A stretch of DNA of 64,000 bases from Fimbriimonas planktonicus (lineage in GTDB: Bacteria > Armatimonadota > Fimbriimonadia > Fimbriimonadales > Fimbriimonadaceae). Positions 35,440 to 45,879 of this stretch are shown one piece after another. A program made the translations under genes and the position numbers. The stretch's first letter is position 1. Each line of letters begins with the position of its first letter. The notes under the pieces are model-generated. The model was not told the DNA's origin. It saw only the letters and a list, made by a program, of their open reading frames with translations, and ran no database searches. Where the stretch lies: positions 2,170,001-2,234,000 of the forward strand of contig OZ248539.1 in the NCBI GenBank assembly GCA_965234685.1, written 5' to 3'.

Positions 35440-36339
35440 CTACTTGCCGCCGGTCATGGCGATTCCCTTTACGAAGTACTTCTGACCGATGAGGAACAGG
35501 ATGATGATCGGGATCATAACCAGAACCGAACCCGCCATGATCAGGTGCCACTGAGCGGCTTGCAGCGCGTTGTACGTGCTGAGGCCAAGCTCGTTGGTCT
35601 GGAGTTCAGGGTCGTTCAAGTAAAGCAACGGACCCATGAAGTCCTTCCAGTTGTACATGAACGCAAAGATTCCAACCGTGGCCAGCGCGGGACCGCTGAG
35701 CGGCATGATGATGCGGCTGAAGATCGTGAAGTACGACGCTCCGTCCAAGAATGCTGCTTCGTCCAACTCGCGCGGAATGCCGAGATAGAACTGACGGAGT
35801 AGGAAGATGTTGAATGCACCACCGCCGAACCACGCCGGGACGGTGAGCGGCAGGAACGTGTTGACCCAGCCGATTCGCGCGTAAAGCACGTAAGTCGGGA
35901 TCATCGTGACGATGCCAGGCAACATCATCGTTGCTAGAAGCAGCATGAACAAGCGGTCTTTACCAGCAAAGTTGAGTCGGGCAAAAGCATAAGCGACAAC
36001 GCTTGAGCTAAAAATGACGCCTGCAGTGGTAACCGTCGCGATGAACGCCGTGTTTCGGAAGAAGTTCCAGAAGCTAACGTTTGTGTTCTCGAGAACCGTC
36101 TTGAAGTTTTGGAAGGTCGGCGCTTTGGGCCAAGACCAAATGTCGGTCGCCGCGACTTCTGCCGGAGACTTAAGCGCAATCGCCATCATCACGTAAAACG
36201 GGATGAGGAACAGCGCCGCGCCAACGAACAACACGATAAGAGTGGCGTAGCGAGAGAAGTAGCCGTTCCAAGCGGCCTTGCTCGCAGACTTCTGGGCGGC
36301 CTTTTGGGCAACTTCTTTTGATTGGGGCACGACGGCCAT
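35440..36339 (-). CDS. CUT1 carbohydrate ABC transporter permease, MalG-like
   Basis: A 299-residue permease with a Lys/Ala-rich cytoplasmic start (EVAQKAAQKSASKAAW), then six helices beginning YATLIVLFVGAALFLIPFYVMMAIALKSPAE. The EAA loop is ELDEAAFLDGASYFTIFSRIIMPLSGPAL. Its start overlaps the stop of the fused binding protein-permease gene by one base (TAATG), so it is the partner of that protein's membrane half. No ATPase is present in the operon. Confidence 0.93.
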   Translation of the reverse strand: MAVVPQSKEVAQKAAQKSASKAAWNGYFSRYATLIVLFVGAALFLIPFYVMMAIALKSPAEVAATDIWSWPKAPTFQNFKTVLENTNVSFWNFFRNTAFIATVTTAGVIFSSSVVAYAFARLNFAGKDRLFMLLLATMMLPGIVTMIPTYVLYARIGWVNTFLPLTVPAWFGGGAFNIFLLRQFYLGIPRELDEAAFLDGASYFTIFSRIIMPLSGPALATVGIFAFMYNWKDFMGPLLYLNDPELQTNELGLSTYNALQAAQWHLIMAGSVLVMIPIIILFLIGQKYFVKGIAMTGGK

Positions 36340-38744
36340 TAGCGATCACTTCCTTCGTAATACACGAACTTGTTGCCTTGCAGCTGAAGCACAGTAAAGA
36401 TAAGCACGACCACAAACAGGACCCATGCTAGGCTCGACGCGTAACCCATGCGTAGGGTTCGGAACGCGTTGTTATAGGTGAGCAGCATGAAGAACATCGT
36501 GGCGTTGTTCGGACCACCCTGCGTCATCTGGAAGGCCTGAGTAAAGACCTGGAAGCTTCCGATGAATCCCGTGATCAAGGAGAAGAACAGGGCCGGAGAG
36601 ATGAGTGGAACGGTGACCGCGCGGAACTTCTTGGCTGCGCTGGCTCCATCGAGAGTAGCTGCCTCATAGTAGTACTGCGGAACGCCTTGAAGCGCGGCCA
36701 GCAGAATAACCATGCCGCCTCCGGCGCCAAAGATGCTCATCAGGATGAGGGAAGGCAATGCGATCTGTTCGTTTTGGAGCCAGTTGATTTGACCGTTAGA
36801 GCCCGCCAGCGGCTGGAGGAGCTGCCGAAGTCCGGGGATTCCACCCTGACCATTTGGCCCGAAGATCATCGCATTGAGCAAACCACCCTCCGGCTGGAAC
36901 AACTTGATCCAAATGAGCGATGTGGCGATCGGGGATGCCATCGCGGGAATGTAGTAGCAGGTTCTCCAGAGCGCGATGCCTTTGACTTTGGTGTTGAGCA
37001 GCATCGCCAGACCGAGTGACATCCCGATTCCGAGTGGAACCGAAACCAAGGTGTAGATCAGCGTGACACTCAGCGACTTCCAGAACGTTGGGTCAATCGT
37101 GAACGCCTCCGTGTAGTTGCCGAATCCTCTCCATCGCGCGGTCGTGATGATGTCCCAATCGCTGAAGCTCATCAGGAGCGAGAGAATCATCGGCCCCGCG
37201 GTGAAGATGACGATTCCGACCAACCACGGCATGATGAAAAGGTAGGCCGTGCGGTTTTCCCGTTGCTCTTTCGAGGTTCTCTTGATCTTGCGCTCGGGCC
37301 AGTAGATCCAGGCAACGATTCCGAAAGCAATGAGAATGCCGATGGTTCCTGCCGCCACCCAGTTAAAGGTTGGCAAGTCCATCTCACGGCGAAGCGTGTC
37401 AAGGCGATCCTGGGTAACCGGCTGGCTTGTAGAGAAAGCCTTCTTCGCGGTCGAGTCGCCGGTGTAGATGAGGCCGACGGGCTGCCGGACCATCAGGTTC
37501 AAATCAGGATAGAGGATTCCGGTCGGAGGGAAAACAACGAACGGTTCAGCTTGGTCCGTGATGATCCGGTTCTTCGGAATTTGCTGATCCTCCGGCGTGT
37601 TTGGCCCGGGGATCCATGGTTCTTGAAGCGCGAGCTCTCGTATTGCGGGCTGAGCAATGCCGGCTTTCGCCATCGCCATCATGCCCGGTGCGCCGGCCAT
37701 CCACTGGGTAAGCAACCAGGCTTCCTTCGGGTGCCGGGTCTTTTTCATGATGCTGTACCCGCTTCCGCCGGTCGGATAAGCGCGCTCACCGTTGGCGTAT
37801 TTGGGAGCGAGGGCAATGTCCCAGTTGAACCCGCCTTTGTCTGGCTTTGCAATTTCCACGCGAAGCTGCGGGGTTTCCCAGATCCCGCTTTGGAACATCG
37901 CAACTTTCTGTTGCGTGAAGAGCTGCTTGGTAGAAGTTCCCGCCTGATCGAAAGAGCTAGGAATGAGCTTATCCTTCAGAGTCAGGTCCGCATAGAACTG
38001 GAAACTGTCAATAACGCGAGGGTCGTCGTAGTTGAACTTAGTCGGATCTTCGGCGTCATTGACGTATCTCGCGCCTTGCCCAAAGACCACCATGTCCACG
38101 AAGAGCTCGGGCCATCCTGGAACGTAGCCCCACTGGGTGACCTTGCCTCGGGCGTCCTTCTTTTGAAACTTCTTGAGCAAGGTGAGGAAGTCTTTGTCGC
38201 CCAGCTCTGGATGCGGCTTGAAATCCCAGGTCCAGTTTCCGTCTGGATAAGGAATTCCCGCCTTGTCGAACATGTCCTTGTTGTAATAAACAACCGCCAT
38301 CGGTGCGATGTCTCGCGGCAGAACAAAGAGCTCGCCCTTGTAGGAGTGCGCCTTGACGATGCTCGGGTAGTAAGACTTGATGTCGAAGCCGGGGACGTCG
38401 TCGAAGAATTCTTCCAGCGCAAAGATTGCGCCGCGCTTCGAGAACCGCTGGAAGTTGCCCGGGTCCATCATGGCCACATCCGGAGCAACGTCGGCCGCAT
38501 ACTGAGTCAGCAGCTTTTCGAAGTAGCGGTCGTAGTTAACCGGCTCAAGTTTGACCTTGATCTTCGGGTGCGCTTTCTCGAAATTCGCAATTTCCTTGCG
38601 GAGGACTTTGCTTGCTTCGTCGCCGTCCCACACCGTGAAGCGTAGGGTGATCGGTTTCTCGGACGAAGCGCTTTCCGATTGCGCGAACCCGGCCGTCAAC
38701 ATCGTGAGGCACAAGGTGATCGTAAATAGTATGCGGCTCAGCAT
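36339..38744 (-). CDS. Natural fusion: sugar-binding protein plus MalF-like ABC permease
   Basis: 801 residues. Residues 1-22 are a signal peptide (..TMLTAGFAQ). Residues 30-455 form a complete family 1 sugar-binding protein (FEKAHPKIKVKLEP, APDVAMMDPGNFQRF, YYNKDMFDKAGIPYP, QKVAMFQSGIWE). A single helix at 460-482 (FNWVAAGTIGILIAFGIVAWIYW) and a basic cytoplasmic linker (WPERKIKRTSKEQR) lead into a full six-helix permease (500-801), whose EAA loop is YYEAATLDGASAAKKFRAVTVPLI. The topology fits: binding domain outside, linker inside. The receptor is thus tethered to its own channel. It is co-transcribed with the MalG gene. Confidence 0.92.
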   Translation of the reverse strand: MLSRILFTITLCLTMLTAGFAQSESASSEKPITLRFTVWDGDEASKVLRKEIANFEKAHPKIKVKLEPVNYDRYFEKLLTQYAADVAPDVAMMDPGNFQRFSKRGAIFALEEFFDDVPGFDIKSYYPSIVKAHSYKGELFVLPRDIAPMAVVYYNKDMFDKAGIPYPDGNWTWDFKPHPELGDKDFLTLLKKFQKKDARGKVTQWGYVPGWPELFVDMVVFGQGARYVNDAEDPTKFNYDDPRVIDSFQFYADLTLKDKLIPSSFDQAGTSTKQLFTQQKVAMFQSGIWETPQLRVEIAKPDKGGFNWDIALAPKYANGERAYPTGGSGYSIMKKTRHPKEAWLLTQWMAGAPGMMAMAKAGIAQPAIRELALQEPWIPGPNTPEDQQIPKNRIITDQAEPFVVFPPTGILYPDLNLMVRQPVGLIYTGDSTAKKAFSTSQPVTQDRLDTLRREMDLPTFNWVAAGTIGILIAFGIVAWIYWPERKIKRTSKEQRENRTAYLFIMPWLVGIVIFTAGPMILSLLMSFSDWDIITTARWRGFGNYTEAFTIDPTFWKSLSVTLIYTLVSVPLGIGMSLGLAMLLNTKVKGIALWRTCYYIPAMASPIATSLIWIKLFQPEGGLLNAMIFGPNGQGGIPGLRQLLQPLAGSNGQINWLQNEQIALPSLILMSIFGAGGGMVILLAALQGVPQYYYEAATLDGASAAKKFRAVTVPLISPALFFSLITGFIGSFQVFTQAFQMTQGGPNNATMFFMLLTYNNAFRTLRMGYASSLAWVLFVVVLIFTVLQLQGNKFVYYEGSDR

Positions 38745-38763
38745 CGAGATATTCCGATGATAA

Positions 38764-38809
38764 CTGATTTACCGACCAATCAGAATATTCGGAGGAAAAA
38801 GTTGGTCAA
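38764..38809 (-). promoter_or_regulatory. Putative promoter and operator of the fused importer
   Basis: On the minus strand TTGACC (38804-38809) and TATTCT (38782-38787) are 16 bp apart. An inverted repeat CTGATT...AATCAG (38764-38783) overlaps the end of the -10 and the likely start site, where a repressor would block transcription. The -35 overlaps the stop codon of the upstream dioxygenase gene, so the importer has its own promoter. Confidence 0.4.
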
Positions 38810-39816
38810 TGATCATGATCTTCCGGGCCAGGCGGTTGCGCTGCCATGTCTCCTGATGGGGTTGCCATCATCATCATTGGCGCAGCACCGAAGTCACTCG
38901 GGCTGGGCTGAGGATCAAGCGCCGCGCACGGCGTGCCAAATCTCGGCAAGGCAAAGGGCAGGTGCGTGTTCCCCCGCGCCAAGATGTGAGCCTCGTTCCC
39001 GCCGCCCCAAGTCGTGAAGCTCCGGGCGTTGCAGTAGTGATTCACGAACGACCGGCGATACCGAGTCTCCGAGCGGTTCTTGAGCGATCGGTGGAAGATG
39101 TGCCCGCCAAAGAACGCGACGTCGCCCGGTTCCATAATCGCCGGGGTTTCGACCGTGGCATACCGTTCCGCGATCGGCTTCAGGGTGTTGTTCGGGTCAT
39201 TGTCGTCATTGCTATGCCCACCGACACCGGAGACGTACGGAACGTCTTCTAGGGCGGTGTCGCCGTATCCGTGGCCATTTTCAGGCGGAAAGACGGGCTC
39301 GGCTTGGCTGCCGGTCGACATCCTCAGACAGCCGTTCTCTTCGTCTGCCCGATCGATCGCGATCCAAGCGCCGATCAACGTGTCTGGAAAAACGGGAATG
39401 TAGTAACTGTCCTGGTGGAAGCCTTGTCCGTTGGAGCCAGGCGCCTTGGTGAAAAGCATCGTCTGGAGGGCCATCACGTCTGGGCCGATCAGAGCTTCGA
39501 GGGCGTCCAGAAGGCGGGGATACAGCAGGTATCGCTCCCAAAGCTCGGCATGCAGATGACCCATGTGGACGCGCAGGAGCAACTCTGCGGGCGTCAGCGT
39601 GCGGCCCTCGGGCACGTGAACGTACGGTGTCAGGTCAATCCGACCTTCAAGCAGATCGTCGCAATGCTGAGCCAATTCTTGAACGTGCTCGGGAAGAACT
39701 AGCCCCCTGATGATCAGGAACCCTTCCCGACGAAACCGGATGTACTCCTCCACGCTCAAGCGATAGGGGGCAACTTCGGTCCAAGGGTGCACAGCGGCGT
39801 CAACCATGGATGTCAT
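38806..39816 (-). CDS. Phytanoyl-CoA dioxygenase (PhyH) family protein
   Basis: A 336-residue Fe(II)/2-oxoglutarate oxygenase-like protein. The iron-binding facial triad appears as FHQDSYY (His and Asp) and GHIFHRSLKNRSETRYRRSFV (second His, then Arg for oxoglutarate). The C-terminus is odd: a Met run (APMMMMATP) and a His/Asp end (EDHDH). It is divergent from the AraC regulator 63 bp away and upstream of the fused importer, so a role in modifying an imported compound is plausible. A second ATG at 39807 has AATAAT 7 nt upstream and may be the true start. Confidence 0.88.
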   Translation of the reverse strand: MTSMVDAAVHPWTEVAPYRLSVEEYIRFRREGFLIIRGLVLPEHVQELAQHCDDLLEGRIDLTPYVHVPEGRTLTPAELLLRVHMGHLHAELWERYLLYPRLLDALEALIGPDVMALQTMLFTKAPGSNGQGFHQDSYYIPVFPDTLIGAWIAIDRADEENGCLRMSTGSQAEPVFPPENGHGYGDTALEDVPYVSGVGGHSNDDNDPNNTLKPIAERYATVETPAIMEPGDVAFFGGHIFHRSLKNRSETRYRRSFVNHYCNARSFTTWGGGNEAHILARGNTHLPFALPRFGTPCAALDPQPSPSDFGAAPMMMMATPSGDMAAQPPGPEDHDH

Positions 39817-39879
39817 TATTCCAAACTAAAACAGTTTTATTATTCGTCAAAACTTGCTGTTTACTGGTAAAAAACGAGC

Positions 39880-40665
39880 ATGATGCCTCTCGCCGAACTA
39901 CCGGCCGATACGATGCCGAAGGTCGTCATGTCTTGGCGGAGTACGCATCACCTTCCGAAGCGCCAGGAGTTTCGCGTTGAGGGGGCATGGGGAATGCACC
40001 TGTACACCTACGCAGCAACGGTTTTGATGGACGGAGTGCGCATGGAAATCCAGCCCGGCTTCGCCGGATTCACGCCGCCCGGCGTTACCATGCAGTATCG
40101 GTTTCGAGGGGAATCCACCCACTTGTTTGCGCATCTCGCTTGGCCAGAAGACGCCGTTCCTTCCGTTCACGTGCCGTTCGTATTCCCGGTCGGACCGACC
40201 TTTCCAGAGCTATGGAAGCAGTTAGAGGCATGTGTCTCTTGGCGAGAGTCGCAGCCACTTCGGGCGGATATTCGGGCGTGGGACGTGCTCGGGTCACTTG
40301 TGGCCATTTCTCAACCCGATTCGGTCGCCAGCTACCCATTTGCGCTGGCTCAGGCGATTGCCTTGATCGATATTCACCTAGCCGAGTCGCTTAGCCCGGC
40401 TGAAATCGCTCACGGGATTGGGATCAGCCGGGCCCATCTGGCCCGGCTGTTTCGCAATCACCTCGGCCGGACGGTGATTCAAACCGTGCGAGAAAAGCGG
40501 CTTGAGCGTGCGCGCTACTTGCTGGAAACTTCCGACATCCCGGTCAAACAAATTGCCGCGAGCATCGGAATGCCAGATCTGCAAGTGTTCAACAAAGCGG
40601 TCCGCGCAACTTTCGGCAGTTCGCCGAGAGGTTTAAGGCAGCCAGGCGTCCGTCTTGAGATCTAG
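39880..40665 (+). CDS. AraC family transcriptional regulator
   Basis: 261 residues: an N-terminal cupin-like sensor (FRVEGAWGMHLYTYAATVLMDGVRMEIQPGFAGFTPPGVTMQYRF) and a C-terminal pair of helix-turn-helix motifs (LSPAEIAHGIGISRAHLARLFRNHLGRTV; VKQIAASIGMPDLQVFNKAVRATFGSSPRGLR). It is divergent from the PhyH gene and close to two sugar importers, so it is the obvious candidate regulator for that region. The stop lies inside the convergent reductase gene (33-bp overlap). Confidence 0.92.
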   Translation: MMPLAELPADTMPKVVMSWRSTHHLPKRQEFRVEGAWGMHLYTYAATVLMDGVRMEIQPGFAGFTPPGVTMQYRFRGESTHLFAHLAWPEDAVPSVHVPFVFPVGPTFPELWKQLEACVSWRESQPLRADIRAWDVLGSLVAISQPDSVASYPFALAQAIALIDIHLAESLSPAEIAHGIGISRAHLARLFRNHLGRTVIQTVREKRLERARYLLETSDIPVKQIAASIGMPDLQVFNKAVRATFGSSPRGLRQPGVRLEI

Positions 40666-41548
40666 AAACTCAAGAGTCTCTTGGGACAATCGCTGGAACG
40701 AGACATTGAGCAACTCCACGATTCGCTCCGGATCGAGCGTGCCAATGATGGGCTGTACCGGCGGAACCGGCTGACTCAGTAGGAACATCATGGCGATCTG
40801 GTTCGGCGTGAAACCCGTCTTCGCTGAGACCAGGTTCACCCGCTCAAGTCGTTTCCGATTTTCCGGCGTGTCAAACCGTGCGCCTTTATTCCCATTTGAG
40901 CCGTAAAACCCGTTAGCGGTCGACGAGTACGGGGTGAGGACATATCCGCTTTCCATGGCTTCGACGAGATCTTCTTGAACGAAGAATCGAGTTGTGCCCT
41001 CGTGGTCGCTTGGCTCCCAGGTGGGCCGCCCGAGGCTCCATTGGTTCTGCCAGTACTTCATCTTTGGCAGCGCCTTTGCCATGGCCTTCGCGCGCGGCGC
41101 GGTCCAATTGCTGATCCCGGCATGATCAATCAACCGCTCCGCCAACAGCGAACTCATGAAGCCCGCCAGATTCTCAATTGACTCGCTCCGGTGATCTCGG
41201 TGGAAGTAATAAACCTCCACTTTATCAACTCGCATGCGCTCCAACGACTGTTTGAAGTCGCGCCGGACTAGCTCGGGCTCTAGGTAGCGCTCGGGTCGCG
41301 GATAGTGACCAAAGCCAACGTGACCGCCCTTGGTCGCGATCACGATTTCCTTTCGAACATCTCGCTCCGCGACCCATTCTCCGAAGAGTCGCTCGCTGAC
41401 CCCTTCCCCGTTTTCCAGCCACGCCGCGTAGCAATGTGCGGTGTCGAACTGACGGCCTCCGGCATCGAAGTACGCATCCATGGCGAGGAAGCTCTCGCGA
41501 CGATCTCGGCGGGTGCCAATGTCGGCCAGGCCAAACCAGATAGGAATG

Positions 41549-41559
<11 letters not shown>
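40633..41559 (-). CDS. Aldo/keto reductase
   Basis: 308 residues from a TTG at 41559 that has GGGAGG 9 nt upstream; the open frame to a GTG at 41589 has no such site. Family landmarks are QFDTAHCYAAW (catalytic Asp and Tyr), EIVIATKGG (Lys), VEVYYFHRDHR (His) and YSSTANGFYG near the NADP-binding end. It probably reduces or oxidises a sugar-derived carbonyl. It overlaps the transporter gene upstream by 11 nt, so the two are one transcript. Confidence 0.9.
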
Positions 41560-43057
<1,498 letters not shown>

Positions 43058-43095
43058 CCGCCAGTTTTATCCGTTTTACGACTTTCTCGCAAGCC

Positions 43096-44136
43096 TTACT
43101 TGAGGGAAAGGTACTTTTCCGGCACGTCGGTGAAGCCCCAATCCTTGAGTTGGCGAGCCCATTCGCCCAGATTCTCCTTCGTTACCTTCGTCAGTTCGGG
43201 GTTCACATTCCCTTCGACTGGCTTCTTTTCGATCACCTTATCCACGATGGCCTGAACGCCAAGGGCGCCGAGATCGTAGCTGCGCTGAGCGATGAGCGTT
43301 GGAACAACGCCGGAATCAACGTAAGCAAGCTGTGGCGGCAGAGCATCTGCACTTACGACCCGAATCCGCTTTGGATCGAGTTCAGTGAGAAGCGTGGTGG
43401 TAAACAGCGGCCAGCCGCCGATGAACGCCCAGGCGTCGATTTCTGGCTGTGCCTTCATCACTCGCATCACTTCTTGAGCAGCGTCCTGCGGCTTTTCTGG
43501 GTTGTAGAAAACGCCGACGATTTTCAGACCGGGAGCCTTCTTGATTGCATCTTCGGTGCCTCGACGGCGGATGGCTAGGTTCGGCGCATTTTGGTTTCCG
43601 CAAAGCAGCGCGACATTCCCCTTTCCACCGGTCAACTTGACCAACTCTTCGCCGACCTTGAAGCCGAGCTCGTAGTTGTCGGATCCAACGAAGCTGAATC
43701 GCTTGCTGTCCGGCACGTCGCTGTCGAACGTACAGACTTCAACGCCCTTTGCGACCGCGTCATCAATGGCGCCCTTAAGCTTGCCGGAGTCACTGCAGGA
43801 GAGCAGAATCGCGTTCGTTCCATCGTTGACCGCAGACTGGACTCGCTGGGCCTGGATCTGCCCGTCTTCTTCCGGCGGAGTTTGCCAGTCAATGGTGATC
43901 TCGCGGCCGAGCTTTTCGCTCAATTCTTTTGCTCGCTCTTCTGCCCCAACGCGGGTGCTGAGGAAGAACGGGTTCATGCTGCTCTTCGCGATCATCGTGA
44001 TGCGAAACGGTGCGCCAGCAGGCGCTTTGGCGGTGGTTTCGGTCTTGGTCTCTTCCTTTGGCGCTTCGCTAGGGGAGCAGCCAAAGGCTAGGGCGGAGAC
44101 GGCGACGGCCGATACGAGTAGTTTCCAATTCATCAC
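43096..44136 (-). CDS. Ribose-type (CUT2) sugar-binding lipoprotein, without its own permease
   Basis: 346 residues. A lipoprotein signal ends in ALAFGC, and a Lys/Glu/Thr-rich linker follows. The periplasmic binding protein fold of the RbsB/LacI type is clear: FRITMIAKSSMNPFF, DGTNAILLSCSD, VEVCTFDSDVPDS, SFVGSDNYELGFKVGEEL, VALLCGNQNAPNLAIRRRG. Such proteins normally serve an RbsA-RbsC pair, but the adjacent permeases are of the unrelated CUT1 type and already have a binding protein. It may serve a distant transporter or act as a receptor. Confidence 0.9.
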   Translation of the reverse strand: MMNWKLLVSAVAVSALAFGCSPSEAPKEETKTETTAKAPAGAPFRITMIAKSSMNPFFLSTRVGAEERAKELSEKLGREITIDWQTPPEEDGQIQAQRVQSAVNDGTNAILLSCSDSGKLKGAIDDAVAKGVEVCTFDSDVPDSKRFSFVGSDNYELGFKVGEELVKLTGGKGNVALLCGNQNAPNLAIRRRGTEDAIKKAPGLKIVGVFYNPEKPQDAAQEVMRVMKAQPEIDAWAFIGGWPLFTTTLLTELDPKRIRVVSADALPPQLAYVDSGVVPTLIAQRSYDLGALGVQAIVDKVIEKKPVEGNVNPELTKVTKENLGEWARQLKDWGFTDVPEKYLSLK

Positions 44137-44176
44137 TATGGATAGCTTGGGCGATATACGCTAAGGTGTCAAGCCC

Positions 44177-44995
44177 TTACCGTCCACCAAGCCCGCTGAG
44201 CTGAATTCCTCGCATGAAGTACCGCTGGGCGAAGAAGAACAGAACGATGGTTGGCAAGATGTGGATGAGCGACGCCGCCATCAACAAGTTCGTCTCGCTA
44301 CCATACGAGTCCTGGAACATCCGCAAGCCGATGCTCACGGTGTACTTTTCCGGGCTGTTGAGATAGATAAGCGGCCCGTTGAAATCATCCCAGTGGCCAA
44401 TGAAGCTAAGTACGCCAACCGTGGCGAGAACCGGAGCACTGAGTGGCAGGAGAATTTGCCACCAAACGCGAAGGTAGCTCGCGCCGTCGATCATCGCGGC
44501 TTCATCCAGTTCGTTCGGGATGCTGAGGAAGAACTGGCGAATGAGGAAGATGTTAAAAGCACCTCCGCCAAAGAATGCGGGAAGAATCAGCGGCCAGTAG
44601 GTATCGATTGCTCGGAGCTCACGCCAGATCATGAACACCGGGATCATGGTGACCTGCCCCGGAAGCATCATCGTGGCGATAACCAGCCCGAACAGGGTGT
44701 CGCGGCCCTTGAACTTGAAGCGGCTAAAACCGTAGGCAACCAACGATCCCGTCAACATTTGCCCGATCGTGCACGCGAGCGTCACGACGAGAGTGTTGAT
44801 CACCCATTGGGTGAACGGTAGTGCGGTCCAAGCCTTTTGGAAATTGCCCCACTGAATCGTTTCGGGAATCCAGCGCGGCGGAAAGGCGAAGACTTCCTGA
44901 TCATCCTTGAGCGCAGTTGAGACGGTCCAGATGAATGGCACCAGCGCCACAACGGACAGCAGGATCAGGAATAAGAGAAGGGGTGCCTTCTTCAC
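44177..44995 (-). CDS. CUT1 carbohydrate ABC transporter permease, MalG-like
   Basis: 272 residues from a GTG that overlaps the MalF stop (GTGA), with GGGGAGG 7 nt upstream; the open frame to 45085 is not needed. Six helices begin with LLLFLILLSVVALVPFIWTVSTALKDDQEVF. The EAA loop is ELDEAAMIDGASYLRVWWQILLPLSAPVL, very like the MalG partner of the fused importer, so the two systems are probably related by duplication. No ATPase gene is present. Confidence 0.93.
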   Translation of the reverse strand: MKKAPLLLFLILLSVVALVPFIWTVSTALKDDQEVFAFPPRWIPETIQWGNFQKAWTALPFTQWVINTLVVTLACTIGQMLTGSLVAYGFSRFKFKGRDTLFGLVIATMMLPGQVTMIPVFMIWRELRAIDTYWPLILPAFFGGGAFNIFLIRQFFLSIPNELDEAAMIDGASYLRVWWQILLPLSAPVLATVGVLSFIGHWDDFNGPLIYLNSPEKYTVSIGLRMFQDSYGSETNLLMAASLIHILPTIVLFFFAQRYFMRGIQLSGLGGR

Positions 44996-45879
44996 GATTT
45001 CGCCTCCCCTTCGTAGTGCACCCAACGCTTTGATGCCCAGAATTGAAGCGCGGTAATGGCCATGAGAATGAGGAACAAGATCCATGCAAGTGCGCTGGCC
45101 TTGCCGAGTTTGAAGTACTCAAAGGCGTTTCGGAAGATCGCCAGGGCATAGAAGTAGGTCGCGTTGTTTGGGCCGCCGGCCGTCATGATGTAGGCTTGGG
45201 TGAAGACTTGGAACGCCCCGATGACGCCCAGGATGAGGTTGAAGAACATCACCGGCGACAAGAGCGGGAGCGTGACGTTCCGGAACTGTCGCCAGGCTGA
45301 AGCGCCGTCGAGTCGGGCGGCTTCGTAATACGACTCCGAGATGCCCTGAAGTCCGGCGAGGAAGATGATCATTCGGCCACCGCCGATGCCCCAGAGCGAC
45401 ATCACGACGAAAGCGCCGAGGGTGTACTTTTCGTCGGCTAGCCATTCCACGCCACCCCAACCGAAGAGGCCCAGCGTATAGTTCAGCAGGCCATTGTCGG
45501 CATTAAAAATCCAGCTCCAGAGAAGTGCGGAGGCTACGGATGGCACGAGGCTTGGGAGATAAAACAGGGTGCGGAAAATGCGTTCCCCCGCAACCTTTTG
45601 GTTGAGCATCAGCGCGAGGGCGAGAGAACCTGCGATCCCGAGCGGGACGGAGAAGAACGCATAAGTGACGGTGACCTGGAGCGATTTCCAGAACAGCGGC
45701 TCATCGAACAGGATTCGCTCGTAATTCTTGGTCCCCACAAAGTGGATGGTGCTGAGGTCATAGCGCGTGAAGCTGAGGACCAGGCTGGCGATCATCGGGC
45801 CAGCGGTGAAGAAAATGAAACCGAGGAGCCAGGGAAGGATGAAGATGAAACCCCATCGGCCCGGTTGGTGCTTCTTCAT
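44992..45879 (-). CDS. CUT1 carbohydrate ABC transporter permease, MalF-like
   Basis: 295 residues with six helices. Its start WGFIFILPWLLGFIFFTAGPMIASLVLSF closely resembles the permease half of the fused protein. The EAA loop is YYEAARLDGASAWRQFRNVTLPLL. It overlaps the binding-protein gene and the MalG gene by 4 nt each, giving a tightly coupled operon. Confidence 0.94.
   Translation of the reverse strand: MKKHQPGRWGFIFILPWLLGFIFFTAGPMIASLVLSFTRYDLSTIHFVGTKNYERILFDEPLFWKSLQVTVTYAFFSVPLGIAGSLALALMLNQKVAGERIFRTLFYLPSLVPSVASALLWSWIFNADNGLLNYTLGLFGWGGVEWLADEKYTLGAFVVMSLWGIGGGRMIIFLAGLQGISESYYEAARLDGASAWRQFRNVTLPLLSPVMFFNLILGVIGAFQVFTQAYIMTAGGPNNATYFYALAIFRNAFEYFKLGKASALAWILFLILMAITALQFWASKRWVHYEGEAKS

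Noticed and set aside
37263..38645. A 460-codon plus-strand frame opposite the fused binding protein-permease gene
   Set aside because: No domain, Arg/His/Val-rich composition typical of antisense shadows; the minus strand carries the conserved transporter domains.
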